From NCBI RefSeq assembly GCF_009799805.1, contig NZ_CP047050.1:820001-884000 (forward strand): a DNA stretch of 64,000 nt, written 5' to 3'. The notes under the pieces are model-generated. The model was not told the DNA's origin. It was given only the letters and a program-made list of their open reading frames with translations, and searched no databases. Shown in pieces: positions 28,730-37,411 of this stretch. A program made the translations under genes and the position numbers. Source of the DNA: Myroides phaeus (GTDB taxonomy: Bacteria; Bacteroidota; Bacteroidia; Flavobacteriales; Flavobacteriaceae). The stretch's first letter is position 1. Each line of letters begins with the position of its first letter.

Positions 28730-30088
28730 TTATATTGTAACAGTAAATATTGTTCCTTTGTTTACTTGTGATTGTACATCAATTGTTCCTTGATGTAACC
28801 TTATAATTTTATGAGTCAACGAAAGTCCTATTCCATTGCCATCAATTAGCTTACCATTTTCTCCTCGATAAAAAGGAGTAAAAAGATTATCTAAATCTTC
28901 CCTACTCATACCTATTCCTTCATCGGCAACTATTATCCTTAATTTATTTTCTGTATTCGAAATTGATATTTTACATTGTTGATCTTTAGAAAACTTACAC
29001 GCATTTTCTAACAAATTCATTATCGCAACTTCTAACAGATAACTATTTCCTTTTATAGAAACCATTTCTTCACTATCTATCTTTTCATCAATCACAAAGT
29101 TGAACTTATAAGTTGGATTACTTTTTTGTAGTTTCTGACAAGCATCTAAAACAACCTCATCCATTCTAACAGATTTAAAAACAATCTCTGTTGGATCATA
29201 ACTGGCTTTTGCAAAATCAAGTAAGCTATTTGATAATCGAACAATCTTTTTAGAATCTGCTAATGCATTTTCAATCGTCTTTACATAAGCATCAACCTCT
29301 TGCTCTTTTACTAATGCTAATTCAAGCTCTGCTATAATTGCAGCTAATGGTGTACGCAACTCGTGAGATATATTAGAGACAAACTGTTTTTGAGCATCAA
29401 AAGATTGCTCTAAACGATCCAACATTACATTAAAATTATTAGCTAAAGCTCCTAATTCGTCTCTGTTCTTTTCTGTACTAATACGAAGGTCTAAATTTGT
29501 AGCTGTTATATTATTTACCTCTTTATTCATTACTTTGATCGGTAATAATACACGATCAGCAAACAATCCTCCACAGATATAAATAACTATTAACGACACA
29601 ATAGTTAACAAGGTAATGGTCAAAAACAAGTTGTGCATTTTTACATACCCATATTCATCTAAAGCCGTTGCTGTTAATACATAGTCCTTACCATTATAAG
29701 AATAAACCATTCCAATAACTTGCCAGTCATCTTGAAAATAATGCACTCTTTTTTGAGATATAATCTTATCAATCATTGACTTGGTTTCCTTAACCCTATC
29801 AATTTCTTCTGCATCGTGATATAACAATTTAAAATCTAAGTCATAAATTGCAACCTCAACTTCATTGATTACTTCACTGTTAAAACGATAAATCTTATGT
29901 AGTGTTGAAGGATTAACTTTTGCTTCAAAAAAAAGCTTTGCTTTAGTTATTCCCTCTTTTTCTAAAACTTCAAAAAACTCAACTTCTCTATTTTTGGAAG
30001 AAGACCAATAAACAACAACCACAAATACTAAAAGTATTGTAGCTACTAACAAAGTGAACCATAAAGTAAGTTTACCTTTAATTTTCAT
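28730..30088 (-). CDS. Sensor histidine kinase, OmpR-system type
   Basis: A 452-residue membrane kinase: membrane helix at residues 7-27, a periplasmic sensor loop to about 145, second helix at about 148-172, HAMP domain, HisKA box VSNISHELRTP with phosphorylated His242, then the ATPase domain with N box (MNLLENACKFS), G1 (VADEGIGMS), F box (FTPFYRG) and G2 (NGIGLSL). It resembles CusS-like heavy-metal sensors in layout, but the periplasmic loop shows no obvious metal motif. It overlaps the regulator gene by 11 bases. Position beside Mg and metal-transport genes suggests, but does not prove, a cation signal. Confidence 0.93.
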   Translation of the reverse strand: MKIKGKLTLWFTLLVATILLVFVVVVYWSSSKNREVEFFEVLEKEGITKAKLFFEAKVNPSTLHKIYRFNSEVINEVEVAIYDLDFKLLYHDAEEIDRVKETKSMIDKIISQKRVHYFQDDWQVIGMVYSYNGKDYVLTATALDEYGYVKMHNLFLTITLLTIVSLIVIYICGGLFADRVLLPIKVMNKEVNNITATNLDLRISTEKNRDELGALANNFNVMLDRLEQSFDAQKQFVSNISHELRTPLAAIIAELELALVKEQEVDAYVKTIENALADSKKIVRLSNSLLDFAKASYDPTEIVFKSVRMDEVVLDACQKLQKSNPTYKFNFVIDEKIDSEEMVSIKGNSYLLEVAIMNLLENACKFSKDQQCKISISNTENKLRIIVADEGIGMSREDLDNLFTPFYRGENGKLIDGNGIGLSLTHKIIRLHQGTIDVQSQVNKGTIFTVTI

Positions 30089-30767
30089 TGCCTTTTAATA
30101 TAAAGCCCATACCTGATTTAGTATGAATAATTTTATTATTGGGGTCTATCTCTATTTTCTTGCGTAAATAGTTAATATAAACATCTATAAAGTTTGTTCC
30201 TGTATCAAAATGCGTATCCCAAACTTTCTCTGAAATCTCTGTTCTTGACAGTACCCTTTCCGGGTTCTCCATCATATATTGTAGTAAATTAAACTCTTTA
30301 GGGGTAAGATGTATATCAACACCACCTCGTTTAAAAGATTTCTCATTTAGATCTAATTCCAAGTCAGCATACTTTAACACATTTGATTCTGCTGTTTGCA
30401 AATGTTCAAAACGCTTTAACAATGCTCTTATTCGAACATATAGCTCTCTTATCTCAAATGGTTTTACTAAATAATCATCTGCTCCAGCATCAAACCCTTC
30501 TACTTTATCATCAGTTGTTCCTAAAGCCGTTAACATAATTATTGGAATCTGAGGCAACTCCTTTTTGATGTCCTTACACAAATCTATCCCATTAATTTTA
30601 GGAAGAACTACATCTGTAATTATAAGACTATACTCCTTTTGCAAGGCTAATTTCTTCCCCATATAGCCATCATAGGCTAAATCTACTTCAAAACTTTGCT
30701 CTTCAAGACTTCGACGCAACAATTCTGCAACGCGTAAATCATCTTCTATAACTAATATCTTGTTCAA
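30078..30767 (-). CDS. OmpR-family response regulator
   Basis: A 229-residue DNA-binding regulator. The receiver has the acidic pair Asp9-Asp10, the phospho-acceptor Asp52 (IITDVVLPK), Thr80-region MLTALGT and Lys102-region LVKPFEI. The C-terminal winged helix contains LTPKEFNLLQYMMENPERVLSR and ends in the typical KSGMGFILK. The start codon is TTG at 30767; no in-frame ATG gives a complete receiver. The 3' end overlaps the kinase start, so both are translated together. Target genes are unknown; the efflux operon and mgt genes downstream are plausible. Confidence 0.93.
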   Translation of the reverse strand: MNKILVIEDDLRVAELLRRSLEEQSFEVDLAYDGYMGKKLALQKEYSLIITDVVLPKINGIDLCKDIKKELPQIPIIMLTALGTTDDKVEGFDAGADDYLVKPFEIRELYVRIRALLKRFEHLQTAESNVLKYADLELDLNEKSFKRGGVDIHLTPKEFNLLQYMMENPERVLSRTEISEKVWDTHFDTGTNFIDVYINYLRKKIEIDPNNKIIHTKSGMGFILKGNEN

Positions 30768-30841
30768 AACCAGAAACTTTTTTTTCGTGACACAAGTTAA
30801 CTCTTTTTTTAAAAAGCCCCTCAGAATTAACCTAATACCAT

Positions 30842-30881
30842 AAAAAAATCGCTCAAGCTATGTTGTAGCCTGAGCGATAAC
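30842..30881 (-). terminator. Terminator of ssb
   Basis: Stem ATCGCTCAaGCTA / TAGCcTGAGCGAT; on the minus strand it lies about 17 bases past the ssb stop and ends in TTTTTTTA. Confidence 0.8.
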
Positions 30882-30897
30882 AGAAATAATAAAAACT

Positions 30898-31236
30898 TTA
30901 CTTGCTGCTGCCTAATAATAAAATCTCAGCAACATCAATTTCGGTAACATAGCGCTTATTACCATCTTTATCTTCAAAGCTACGGTTAACTAACTTACCT
31001 TCAACAGCAACCTCTCTCCCTTTATCAACAAACTTTTCAACAATCTCTGCTCGCTTTCCCCAAACAACTATATCGTGCCATTGGGTTGTCTCTATTCTAT
31101 CTCCTTTTTCATTATACGAAACCTCATTAATTGCAATAGAGAAAAATGCCCTTTTTCTATTTTCGCCATAAACTTTAACTTCAGGTGTTTGTCCAACTCG
31201 CCCTATTAATTGAACACGATTTTTTAATGAACTCAT
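30898..31236 (-). CDS. ssb: Single-stranded DNA-binding protein, short form without acidic tail
   Basis: A 112-residue OB-fold SSB: NRVQLIGRVGQTPEVKVYGE, FSIAINE, TQWHDIVVWGKRAEIVEKFVDKGREVAVEGKLV and RYVTEIDVAEILLLG cover the DNA-binding domain almost exactly. Normal bacterial SSB proteins continue with a flexible linker and an acidic tip (DDDIPF-like) that recruits repair and replication proteins; this one stops at GSSK. It is therefore likely a secondary SSB, with the main one elsewhere. It is a single gene, divergent from the GNAT/nitrilase fusion, with a -7 box TATTTTTG on the minus strand at 31302-31295. Confidence 0.9.
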   Translation of the reverse strand: MSSLKNRVQLIGRVGQTPEVKVYGENRKRAFFSIAINEVSYNEKGDRIETTQWHDIVVWGKRAEIVEKFVDKGREVAVEGKLVNRSFEDKDGNKRYVTEIDVAEILLLGSSK

Positions 31237-31394
31237 AATTTTTAGTTTTTGTTAATTTTAAAATATCAATTTTATTAATCAACAGAACCTATATCAAAAA
31301 TAACACCCATTTTTAACAAATATTTGAATGTTAATATATTTTCTTTAGTTATATTGCTTTTGTATAATTTGTACATTACAAAACAAAAATAAAT

Positions 31395-32921
31395 ATGGAA
31401 ACTACTATCAATAAAGTAGAGTTAAGAACTTTACAAATTGACGATTATCTTGAATTAAAGAAATCTATGTTAGAGTCTTATAAAGGACTTGAAGATTCTT
31501 ATTGGAATAAAGATGAAATCGAACAGTTATTAAAAGTATTTCCTGAAGGACAATTAGTTGTATTAGTTGACGGTGTTGTTGTTGGCTCAGCTTTATCACT
31601 AATCATTGATGAAAAGCAGGCTATGTCTGCTCATACTTATGATCAGATCACCGGATTCTCAACTTTCAATACTCATAATCCTGAAGGAAGTGTTTTATAT
31701 GGAATTGACGTATTCATACATCCTAAATACAGAGGTTTAAGACTTGGAAGACGTTTATATGACGCAAGAAAAGAAATGTGTGAACAATTGAATTTAAAAT
31801 CAATTATTTTCGCAGGACGTATTCCTACTTACTCTAAATATGCCGCGGAATTAACGCCTAAGCAATACCTTGACAAGGTTAGAAAAAAAGAAATTCACGA
31901 TCCTGTGATGTCTTTCCAATTGGCGAATGACTTCCATATGGTTCGTTTAATGCGTAATTATTTAGAAGGAGATATCAGTTCTAAAGAATACGCTGTTCTA
32001 TTAGAATGGAATAACATCTATTACGAAAAAGATGTTCAATTAATTAATGCTAAAAAAAGTGTTATTAGACTGGGGCTTATTCAATGGCAAATGAGACCAT
32101 TCAATGATTTACAAGAATTCTTTGACCAAGCTGAATTCTTTATCAATGCTGTTTCTGATTACGAAAGTGACTTTGCAATGTTCCCTGAGCTTTTTACAGC
32201 TCCATTAATGGCAGACTACAATCACTTATCTGAAGCGGATGCTATTCGTGAGTTAGCTCGATATACTGATGACATTAGAAAGAAATTCCAAGAGTTTGCT
32301 ATTTCTTATAACATCAATATCATTACAGGTAGTATGCCTTATTTAATTGATGGTACATTATATAATGTTGGTTTCTTATGTAAAAGAGATGGTACTTACG
32401 AAATGTATGCAAAAATACATATTACACCAAACGAAGTACACCATTGGGGTATGACAGGTGGTTCTAAAATTCAAACTTTCGATACAGATTGTGGTAAAAT
32501 CGGTATTATGATTTGTTACGATGTTGAATTCCCTGAACTTTCTCGTTTACTTTCTGACCAAGGAATGGACATCCTTTTCGTTCCTTTCTTAACGGATACA
32601 CAGAATGGTTATACACGAGTAAGAAACTGTGCAGCAGCCAGAGCTATTGAAAACGAGTGCTATGTTGCAATTGCAGGTTGTGTTGGTAACTTACCTAAAG
32701 TAAACAATATGGATATACAGTTTGCGCAAGCTGCAGTATTAACACCTTCTGACTTTGCTTTCCCTACAAATGGGGTAAAAGCAGAAGCAACTCCTAATAC
32801 AGAGATGACGTTAATCGTAGATGTGGATGTTGACTTACTTAAAGAACTACACGAACACGGAAGTGTTAAGATTAAAAAAGATAGACGTTTAGATCTTTAT
32901 CAAATCAATAAATTAAAATAA
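31395..32921 (+). CDS. Fused GNAT acetyltransferase-carbon-nitrogen hydrolase
   Basis: A 508-residue two-domain protein. Residues 5-215 form a GNAT N-acetyltransferase domain with the acetyl-CoA loop (HPKYRGLRLGRRLYDARKE; Q/R-x-x-G-x-G/A type). Residues 222-500 form a nitrilase-superfamily amidohydrolase with the full catalytic triad Glu265 (FPELFTAP), Lys340 (AKIHITPNE) and Cys374 (MICYDVEFPE). This fusion is known in Bacteroidota and some other bacteria; the substrate is not known to me. It is transcribed alone and closed by a strong terminator. Confidence 0.92.
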   Translation: METTINKVELRTLQIDDYLELKKSMLESYKGLEDSYWNKDEIEQLLKVFPEGQLVVLVDGVVVGSALSLIIDEKQAMSAHTYDQITGFSTFNTHNPEGSVLYGIDVFIHPKYRGLRLGRRLYDARKEMCEQLNLKSIIFAGRIPTYSKYAAELTPKQYLDKVRKKEIHDPVMSFQLANDFHMVRLMRNYLEGDISSKEYAVLLEWNNIYYEKDVQLINAKKSVIRLGLIQWQMRPFNDLQEFFDQAEFFINAVSDYESDFAMFPELFTAPLMADYNHLSEADAIRELARYTDDIRKKFQEFAISYNINIITGSMPYLIDGTLYNVGFLCKRDGTYEMYAKIHITPNEVHHWGMTGGSKIQTFDTDCGKIGIMICYDVEFPELSRLLSDQGMDILFVPFLTDTQNGYTRVRNCAAARAIENECYVAIAGCVGNLPKVNNMDIQFAQAAVLTPSDFAFPTNGVKAEATPNTEMTLIVDVDVDLLKELHEHGSVKIKKDRRLDLYQINKLK

Positions 32922-32941
32922 TACTCTTTCAAAAGAAAGTT

Positions 32942-32978
32942 TTAAGCCGGATTAGGAATTATCTTAATCCGGCTTTTT
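32942..32978 (+). terminator. Terminator of the GNAT/nitrilase gene
   Basis: Stem TAAGCCGGATTA / TAATCCGGCTTTTT with a short loop and T run, 21 bases past the stop. Confidence 0.85.
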
Positions 32979-33131
32979 ATTATCCGAACACTTTTTTATT
33001 CTCTGAAGTAACACGAAACAAAAAACACCTAAAATACAGAGAACATTAATTACATAACTTGTATATTTACAACCACTTAAGTTATTGGCAAGAAACTTGT
33101 GACTCAAAATATTCTCTAAAAATATTACATT

Positions 33132-34223
33132 ATGAAAAAAACACTAATAATCTCCTCTTTACTTACAGTAGCTGTTATAATGAGTAGCTGTTATAAAGAT
33201 GAAGAATTAGACACAAATGCAGATATTCTTGAAGCTTATATTCCTTCAGAGTATTTAAAAACAGACCCTATTATTACGAATACAACAATTGAATTTAAAG
33301 TCAAATCTAATATAGACTTAGGAAAACAATCTCCTTTTTTTATTATATCTCCTAATGCTACTATGGACCCTCCAAATGGAACAACAAGAGATTTTAGTAC
33401 AGCTCAAAAAGTTACAATTACTGCACAAGATCGTACTTGGAAGAAACTTTATACTGTTAGCTTTACTACTGATGAGCTAAGTTCAAGCTATACATTTAAC
33501 AATGCCGAACTAACAAATAATGATCGATACTATCGCTTTTTTGAATATGGCTCTAATGGTGATAAAATATATGATTGGGATAGCGGTAACGCTGGTTATG
33601 CAACAGTCGCAGGTAAACTTCCTCCTGAAAGTTACCCTACAGGTATTGCCCCAGGAAGAAATGGCGGTCTTGCTGCCAAAATGCAAACCGTTTATACCTC
33701 ACCATTAGCTGAGATTACTAAAAACCCAATTGCTGCGGGAAACCTTTTTATAGGGAGCTTCCAATTTGCAGGAATATCTAAACCTCTAAAATCAACACGA
33801 TTTGGATTACCATATGAAGGAAATATGCCAAAATCATTAAGAGGTTATTTTAAATACAAAGCTGGTGATGTTGTTACAGATAAATATTTTAAACCTGTAC
33901 CTAATAAAAAAGATTACTTTGATATTTATGCTATCTTATTTGAGAGTCGTTCTAAAGAGAATTACTTAGATGGTTCACATCAATTTAAAGATCCAAGAAA
34001 TGTTGCCATTGCACGTGTACCTCAAGAACAGCGTATCGAAACAGATAAATGGACTGAATTTAATGTTCCCTTCGAGTTAGTAGCAGGTAAAACTTTTGAC
34101 CCTGAAAAAAGCTATGTTCTCGCTATTGTAATGACATCCAGTATTGAAGGTGATGAATTTACTGGCGCAATAGGAAGTACCTTAATTGTAAATGAAATTG
34201 AACTTGTATATGACATTAAATAA
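33132..34223 (+). CDS. PCMD-domain surface lipoprotein, copy 1
   Basis: A 363-residue lipoprotein: signal peptide with lipobox MSSC (Cys20) followed by YKDEE, which matches the flavobacterial surface-export signal. Residues 25-115 look like an Ig-like beta domain (TDPIITNTTIEFKV, KKLYTVSFT) common in front of PCMD domains. Residues 120-363 match the putative carbohydrate metabolism domain (PCMD): GNLFIGSFQF, RGYFKYKAGD, YAILFES, ending in SSIEGDEFTGAIGSTLIVNE. PCMD has a lectin-like jelly-roll fold; binding of glycan is inference. The next gene, a beta-barrel, follows after 6 bases. Copy 2 of both genes lies at 35346-37350. Confidence 0.85.
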   Translation: MKKTLIISSLLTVAVIMSSCYKDEELDTNADILEAYIPSEYLKTDPIITNTTIEFKVKSNIDLGKQSPFFIISPNATMDPPNGTTRDFSTAQKVTITAQDRTWKKLYTVSFTTDELSSSYTFNNAELTNNDRYYRFFEYGSNGDKIYDWDSGNAGYATVAGKLPPESYPTGIAPGRNGGLAAKMQTVYTSPLAEITKNPIAAGNLFIGSFQFAGISKPLKSTRFGLPYEGNMPKSLRGYFKYKAGDVVTDKYFKPVPNKKDYFDIYAILFESRSKENYLDGSHQFKDPRNVAIARVPQEQRIETDKWTEFNVPFELVAGKTFDPEKSYVLAIVMTSSIEGDEFTGAIGSTLIVNEIELVYDIK

Positions 34224-34229
34224 GACACA

Positions 34230-35024
34230 ATGAAAAACATAAAACTATATATAGCTCTACTTGCAAGTTCTATCTTTTTAACGGTACAACCTGCTTTTGC
34301 ACAAGAAGAACAACAACTTTCAAATTTTAAAGAGTTCTTCAATAAAAATATAACATACCAAGTTCGTGCTCAATTTAGTATTGGAGGAAGTAGCCCTATG
34401 GGAATGCCAGCACAAATTAGAGAAATAAACAGCTATAACCCTACATTGCAAATTGGTTTAGAAGCGAATGCTACCAAGTGGTTTACAGACCAACAAAAAT
34501 GGGGAATACGTACTGGGATACGCTTTGAAGGAAGAGGTATGAAAACTGATGCCAGAGTAAAAAACTATTACACGCAAATTGACGAAGATCACGGTAAACA
34601 AACAAAAGGTTACTTCACTGGAAACGTAAAAACTAATATGAAAAACTCTTATGTTACTTTCCCTGTGCTTGTAGTATTTAATGCTACAGAAAACTGGAAT
34701 GTTTACGGGGGGTTTTACTTTTCTGGATTAATAGACAAAGACTTTAATGGATATGTATATGATGGTGTATTAAGAGAAGGAACTCCTATAGGTGAAGTCG
34801 TTCCTTTTGAAGGTGACGACAAAGGACATTACAACTTTTCTCAAAACTTAAATAGGTTTCAATGGGGAACACAATTGGGTGGTGAGTATAAAATGAACAA
34901 ACATTTTAAACTATTTGCTGATCTAAACTGGGGACTTAATCCTCTTTTTGAAAGTAGCTTTGATGCTATCTCATTCTCAATGTATAACATTTACCTAAAT
35001 ATGGGCTTCGGATATACATTCTAA
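34230..35024 (+). CDS. Outer-membrane beta-barrel protein paired with PCMD, copy 1
   Basis: A 264-residue exported protein (signal peptide to AFAQ) with repeated amphipathic strands and a terminal aromatic residue (NMGFGYTF), typical of an outer-membrane barrel of the PorT-like class. Conserved blocks shared with copy 2 at 36550 are YQVRAQFSIGG, SYNPTLQ.GLEANATKW, FEG.GMKT, YVTFPV and NRFQWGTQ.GGE.KMN. It starts 6 bases after the PCMD lipoprotein stop, so translation is coupled and the two products probably work together at the cell surface. Function unknown. Confidence 0.8.
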   Translation: MKNIKLYIALLASSIFLTVQPAFAQEEQQLSNFKEFFNKNITYQVRAQFSIGGSSPMGMPAQIREINSYNPTLQIGLEANATKWFTDQQKWGIRTGIRFEGRGMKTDARVKNYYTQIDEDHGKQTKGYFTGNVKTNMKNSYVTFPVLVVFNATENWNVYGGFYFSGLIDKDFNGYVYDGVLREGTPIGEVVPFEGDDKGHYNFSQNLNRFQWGTQLGGEYKMNKHFKLFADLNWGLNPLFESSFDAISFSMYNIYLNMGFGYTF

Positions 35025-35047
35025 CTGAAAATTCATTTAACACAATA

Positions 35048-35103
35048 CCAACAAGGGATTAAGTATTTTGCTTAGTCCCTTGTTCGTTTATTCTTGTTTT
35101 TTT
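35048..35103 (+). terminator. Terminator after PCMD/barrel copy 1
   Basis: Stem AACAAGGGA (35050-35058) / TCCCTTGTT (35076-35084) with inner pairs AAG / CTT, followed by a T-rich run to 35103. It separates the two copies into two transcripts. Confidence 0.65.
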
Positions 35104-35256
35104 AAGTATTTAATAATGTTTCTGAACTTGTTTCACAATAAAACCTCAATAAAACCAACACTCATAAGGTTTCAATTATTGATTATCTACTAATAATTAT
35201 CAATTCATTAATAATACATATCTTTTTACGAAAACTATCCATCATTTTAAAAGTCG

Positions 35257-35264
35257 TAACTTTG
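35257..35264 (+). promoter_or_regulatory. Promoter -7 box of PCMD/barrel copy 2
   Basis: TAACTTTG, a full TAnnTTTG match, followed by CGAGC. It overlaps a TTG at 35262 that would otherwise extend the next frame, so translation must start at the ATG at 35346, leaving a leader of about 75 bases. Confidence 0.6.
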
Positions 35265-35345
35265 CGAGCTTTATTTATCAATCTCTATTTATTTCTAGAA
35301 AGAGTGATAAATCTTTATAAAACAAAAACTAACATAATAAAACCC

Positions 35346-36524
35346 ATGAGAAAAAACTACTTAATTTTTTCCCTATTAACTCTAATAGGAATCATGCTAA
35401 CTTCTTGTATTAAAGAAGAAGCAGCTGATCAAAGAGCTGATATTTTAGCTGCTACTTTTGAAAATCAAAAAGAATTTTTGCTAACTGACCCTATCATTGA
35501 AAACGAATCTGTTGTATTCAGATTAAAACAAAACAATGATAATATGACTTTTGCTCCTAAGTTCACACTTACTCCTGGTTCTACTATCGTCCCTGCAAAT
35601 GGTTCTATACATGATTTTTCTAAAGAAGCCGTAACATACACTGTAACTTCTGAAAGTGGGCAATGGAAAAAAACATATACTGTTTCTTTTATTAGAAGTG
35701 ATTTCCCTACTTACTTTTCAATGGATAACTATCGTTTAAATAAAGCACCTGATACTTTACCTTATGATCCGAATAGAATATACGATTCTAGTGTATATAC
35801 AGAATTCTTAGAGTATTTACCTGGTAGTGACGGAAAACAAAACCCTATTTGGTCAAGTGGTAACTCTGGTTTTTCAATAGTGCCTGCAGGTACTTTAAAA
35901 CTAACTAACCCAAGTGGATACCCTACAACTGTCACTTTGGATGGTTACAAAAAAAGTGGCGTATTATTACAAACTATATTAACTGGTTTAGATCATAGTA
36001 TGTCTGGGGTCTTTAAAATGCCTGGTATTGCTGCTGGAAATATCTTTGCTGGTAGTTTTAAATTAGAAATATTCTCTCCTGCAAAATCACCAAAATTTGG
36101 TATTCCTTATAATACAAAACAAAAACCTGCTGCTTTAAAAGGTTATTATAAATACAAAGCAGGTGATTTCTTTGGTAATAAAAACGAATTTGCATTAAAA
36201 GACTTAGATAAAGATACTTGGGATGGTTATGCTATTCTTTTTGAAAAAACAGAAAAAAATAACTTCTTAGCAGGCGATCATAATTTCAAAAGTGATAAAA
36301 TGGTAATGGTTGCAAGAGTAGATTCAAACTTATACTCTGAAACTGATACTTGGACTGCTTTTGAAGCTCCTTTTAAACTTCTTGAAGGAAAAACCTTCGA
36401 TTCAACGAAAGAATATATGATTGCCATTGTATTTACGTCAAGTATTCAAGGTGGTGATTTTAGAGGTGCTATTGGTAGTACACTTTATATTGATGAAGTA
36501 GAATTAATTCTTGAAGACAACTAA
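35346..36524 (+). CDS. PCMD-domain surface lipoprotein, copy 2
   Basis: A 392-residue paralogue of the lipoprotein at 33132. The signal peptide ends in lipobox LTSC (Cys21), followed by IKEEA, again a K-(D/E)2 surface signal. The Ig-like N domain (ENESVVFRLKQ, KKTYTVSFI) and the PCMD domain (AAGNIFAGSFKL, LKGYYKYKAGD, GYAILFEK, SSIQGGDFRGAIGSTLYID) are both kept; the differences are mostly insertions in loops of the middle part, about residues 130-210. It has its own promoter box at 35257 and is followed after 25 bases by the paralogous barrel gene. The upstream open frame from 35262 is not used. Confidence 0.85.
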   Translation: MRKNYLIFSLLTLIGIMLTSCIKEEAADQRADILAATFENQKEFLLTDPIIENESVVFRLKQNNDNMTFAPKFTLTPGSTIVPANGSIHDFSKEAVTYTVTSESGQWKKTYTVSFIRSDFPTYFSMDNYRLNKAPDTLPYDPNRIYDSSVYTEFLEYLPGSDGKQNPIWSSGNSGFSIVPAGTLKLTNPSGYPTTVTLDGYKKSGVLLQTILTGLDHSMSGVFKMPGIAAGNIFAGSFKLEIFSPAKSPKFGIPYNTKQKPAALKGYYKYKAGDFFGNKNEFALKDLDKDTWDGYAILFEKTEKNNFLAGDHNFKSDKMVMVARVDSNLYSETDTWTAFEAPFKLLEGKTFDSTKEYMIAIVFTSSIQGGDFRGAIGSTLYIDEVELILEDN

Positions 36525-36549
36525 TTCTAAATCCTAACAAACTTTTATA

Positions 36550-37350
36550 ATGAAATATATTTATATAGCAATTTTTGCACTTATTTCTTCAATCGGTTTT
36601 GCACAAACAGCTGAAGAAAAAACAGTTGAATTAACTACTGAAAATACAAATGCTTTTCTCAACTTCTTCAAAGATAATATGGACTATCAAGTTCGTGCTC
36701 AGTTTAGTATTGGAGGAGCAAGTCCTTTAGGATTACCAAGAGAAATTAGAACACTTGATAGCTACAACCCAACCCTTCAGTTAGGTTTAGAAGCTAATGC
36801 TACTAAATGGATTACAGAAGATCAAAAATGGGGTGTACGTGTTGGAGTTCGTTTTGAAGGTAAAGGAATGAAAACAAGAGCAAGAGTAAAAGATTACTTA
36901 ACTCGTATTGAACAAGACAATACCGAATTAACAGGTTACTACAATGGACGTGTTTACACTCACGTTAAAAATACTTATGTTACTTTCCCTGTGTCTGCAG
37001 TTTATAAAATAAACCAAAAATGGAACGTTTACGGAGGTATATACTTATCAGGGTTAATTGACAAAAACTTTGATGGATATGTTTCTGATGGACAATTCAG
37101 AAAAGACACACCTATTGGTGAAGCAATTAACTTTGAAGGAGAAGCAAGAGCTCCTTATGACTTTTCTAAAGAAATAAATAGATTCCAATGGGGAACACAA
37201 GTTGGTGGTGAATGGAAAATGAATAATCATTTCAAACTATTTGCTGATATGACTTATGGTTTCAATGGTGTTCTTGACAAAGACTTTGAAGCGATCTCTT
37301 TCTCAATGCACAACATTTACTTAAACTTAGGTTTTGGATATAAATTCTAA
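36550..37350 (+). CDS. Outer-membrane beta-barrel protein paired with PCMD, copy 2
   Basis: A 266-residue exported barrel (signal peptide MKYIYIAIFALISSIGFAQ), clearly paralogous to the protein at 34230 along its full length, including the NRFQWGTQVGGEWKMN block and the end NLGFGYKF. The central extracellular-loop regions, such as the segment around residues 110-125 and 165-195, differ most. It is the last gene of the second PCMD/barrel transcript, closed by a palindromic terminator. Confidence 0.82.
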   Translation: MKYIYIAIFALISSIGFAQTAEEKTVELTTENTNAFLNFFKDNMDYQVRAQFSIGGASPLGLPREIRTLDSYNPTLQLGLEANATKWITEDQKWGVRVGVRFEGKGMKTRARVKDYLTRIEQDNTELTGYYNGRVYTHVKNTYVTFPVSAVYKINQKWNVYGGIYLSGLIDKNFDGYVSDGQFRKDTPIGEAINFEGEARAPYDFSKEINRFQWGTQVGGEWKMNNHFKLFADMTYGFNGVLDKDFEAISFSMHNIYLNLGFGYKF

Positions 37351-37365
37351 CACCAAAATATACCA

Positions 37366-37397
37366 ATAAAAAAGGCTTGCAATTGCAAGCCTTTTTT
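37366..37397. terminator. Bidirectional terminator
   Basis: Perfect palindrome with arms AAAAAAGGCTTGCAA / TTGCAAGCCTTTTTT between the convergent barrel gene and phosphodiesterase gene. Confidence 0.88.
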
Positions 37398-37411
37398 TAT
37401 TTTACTCTTTC

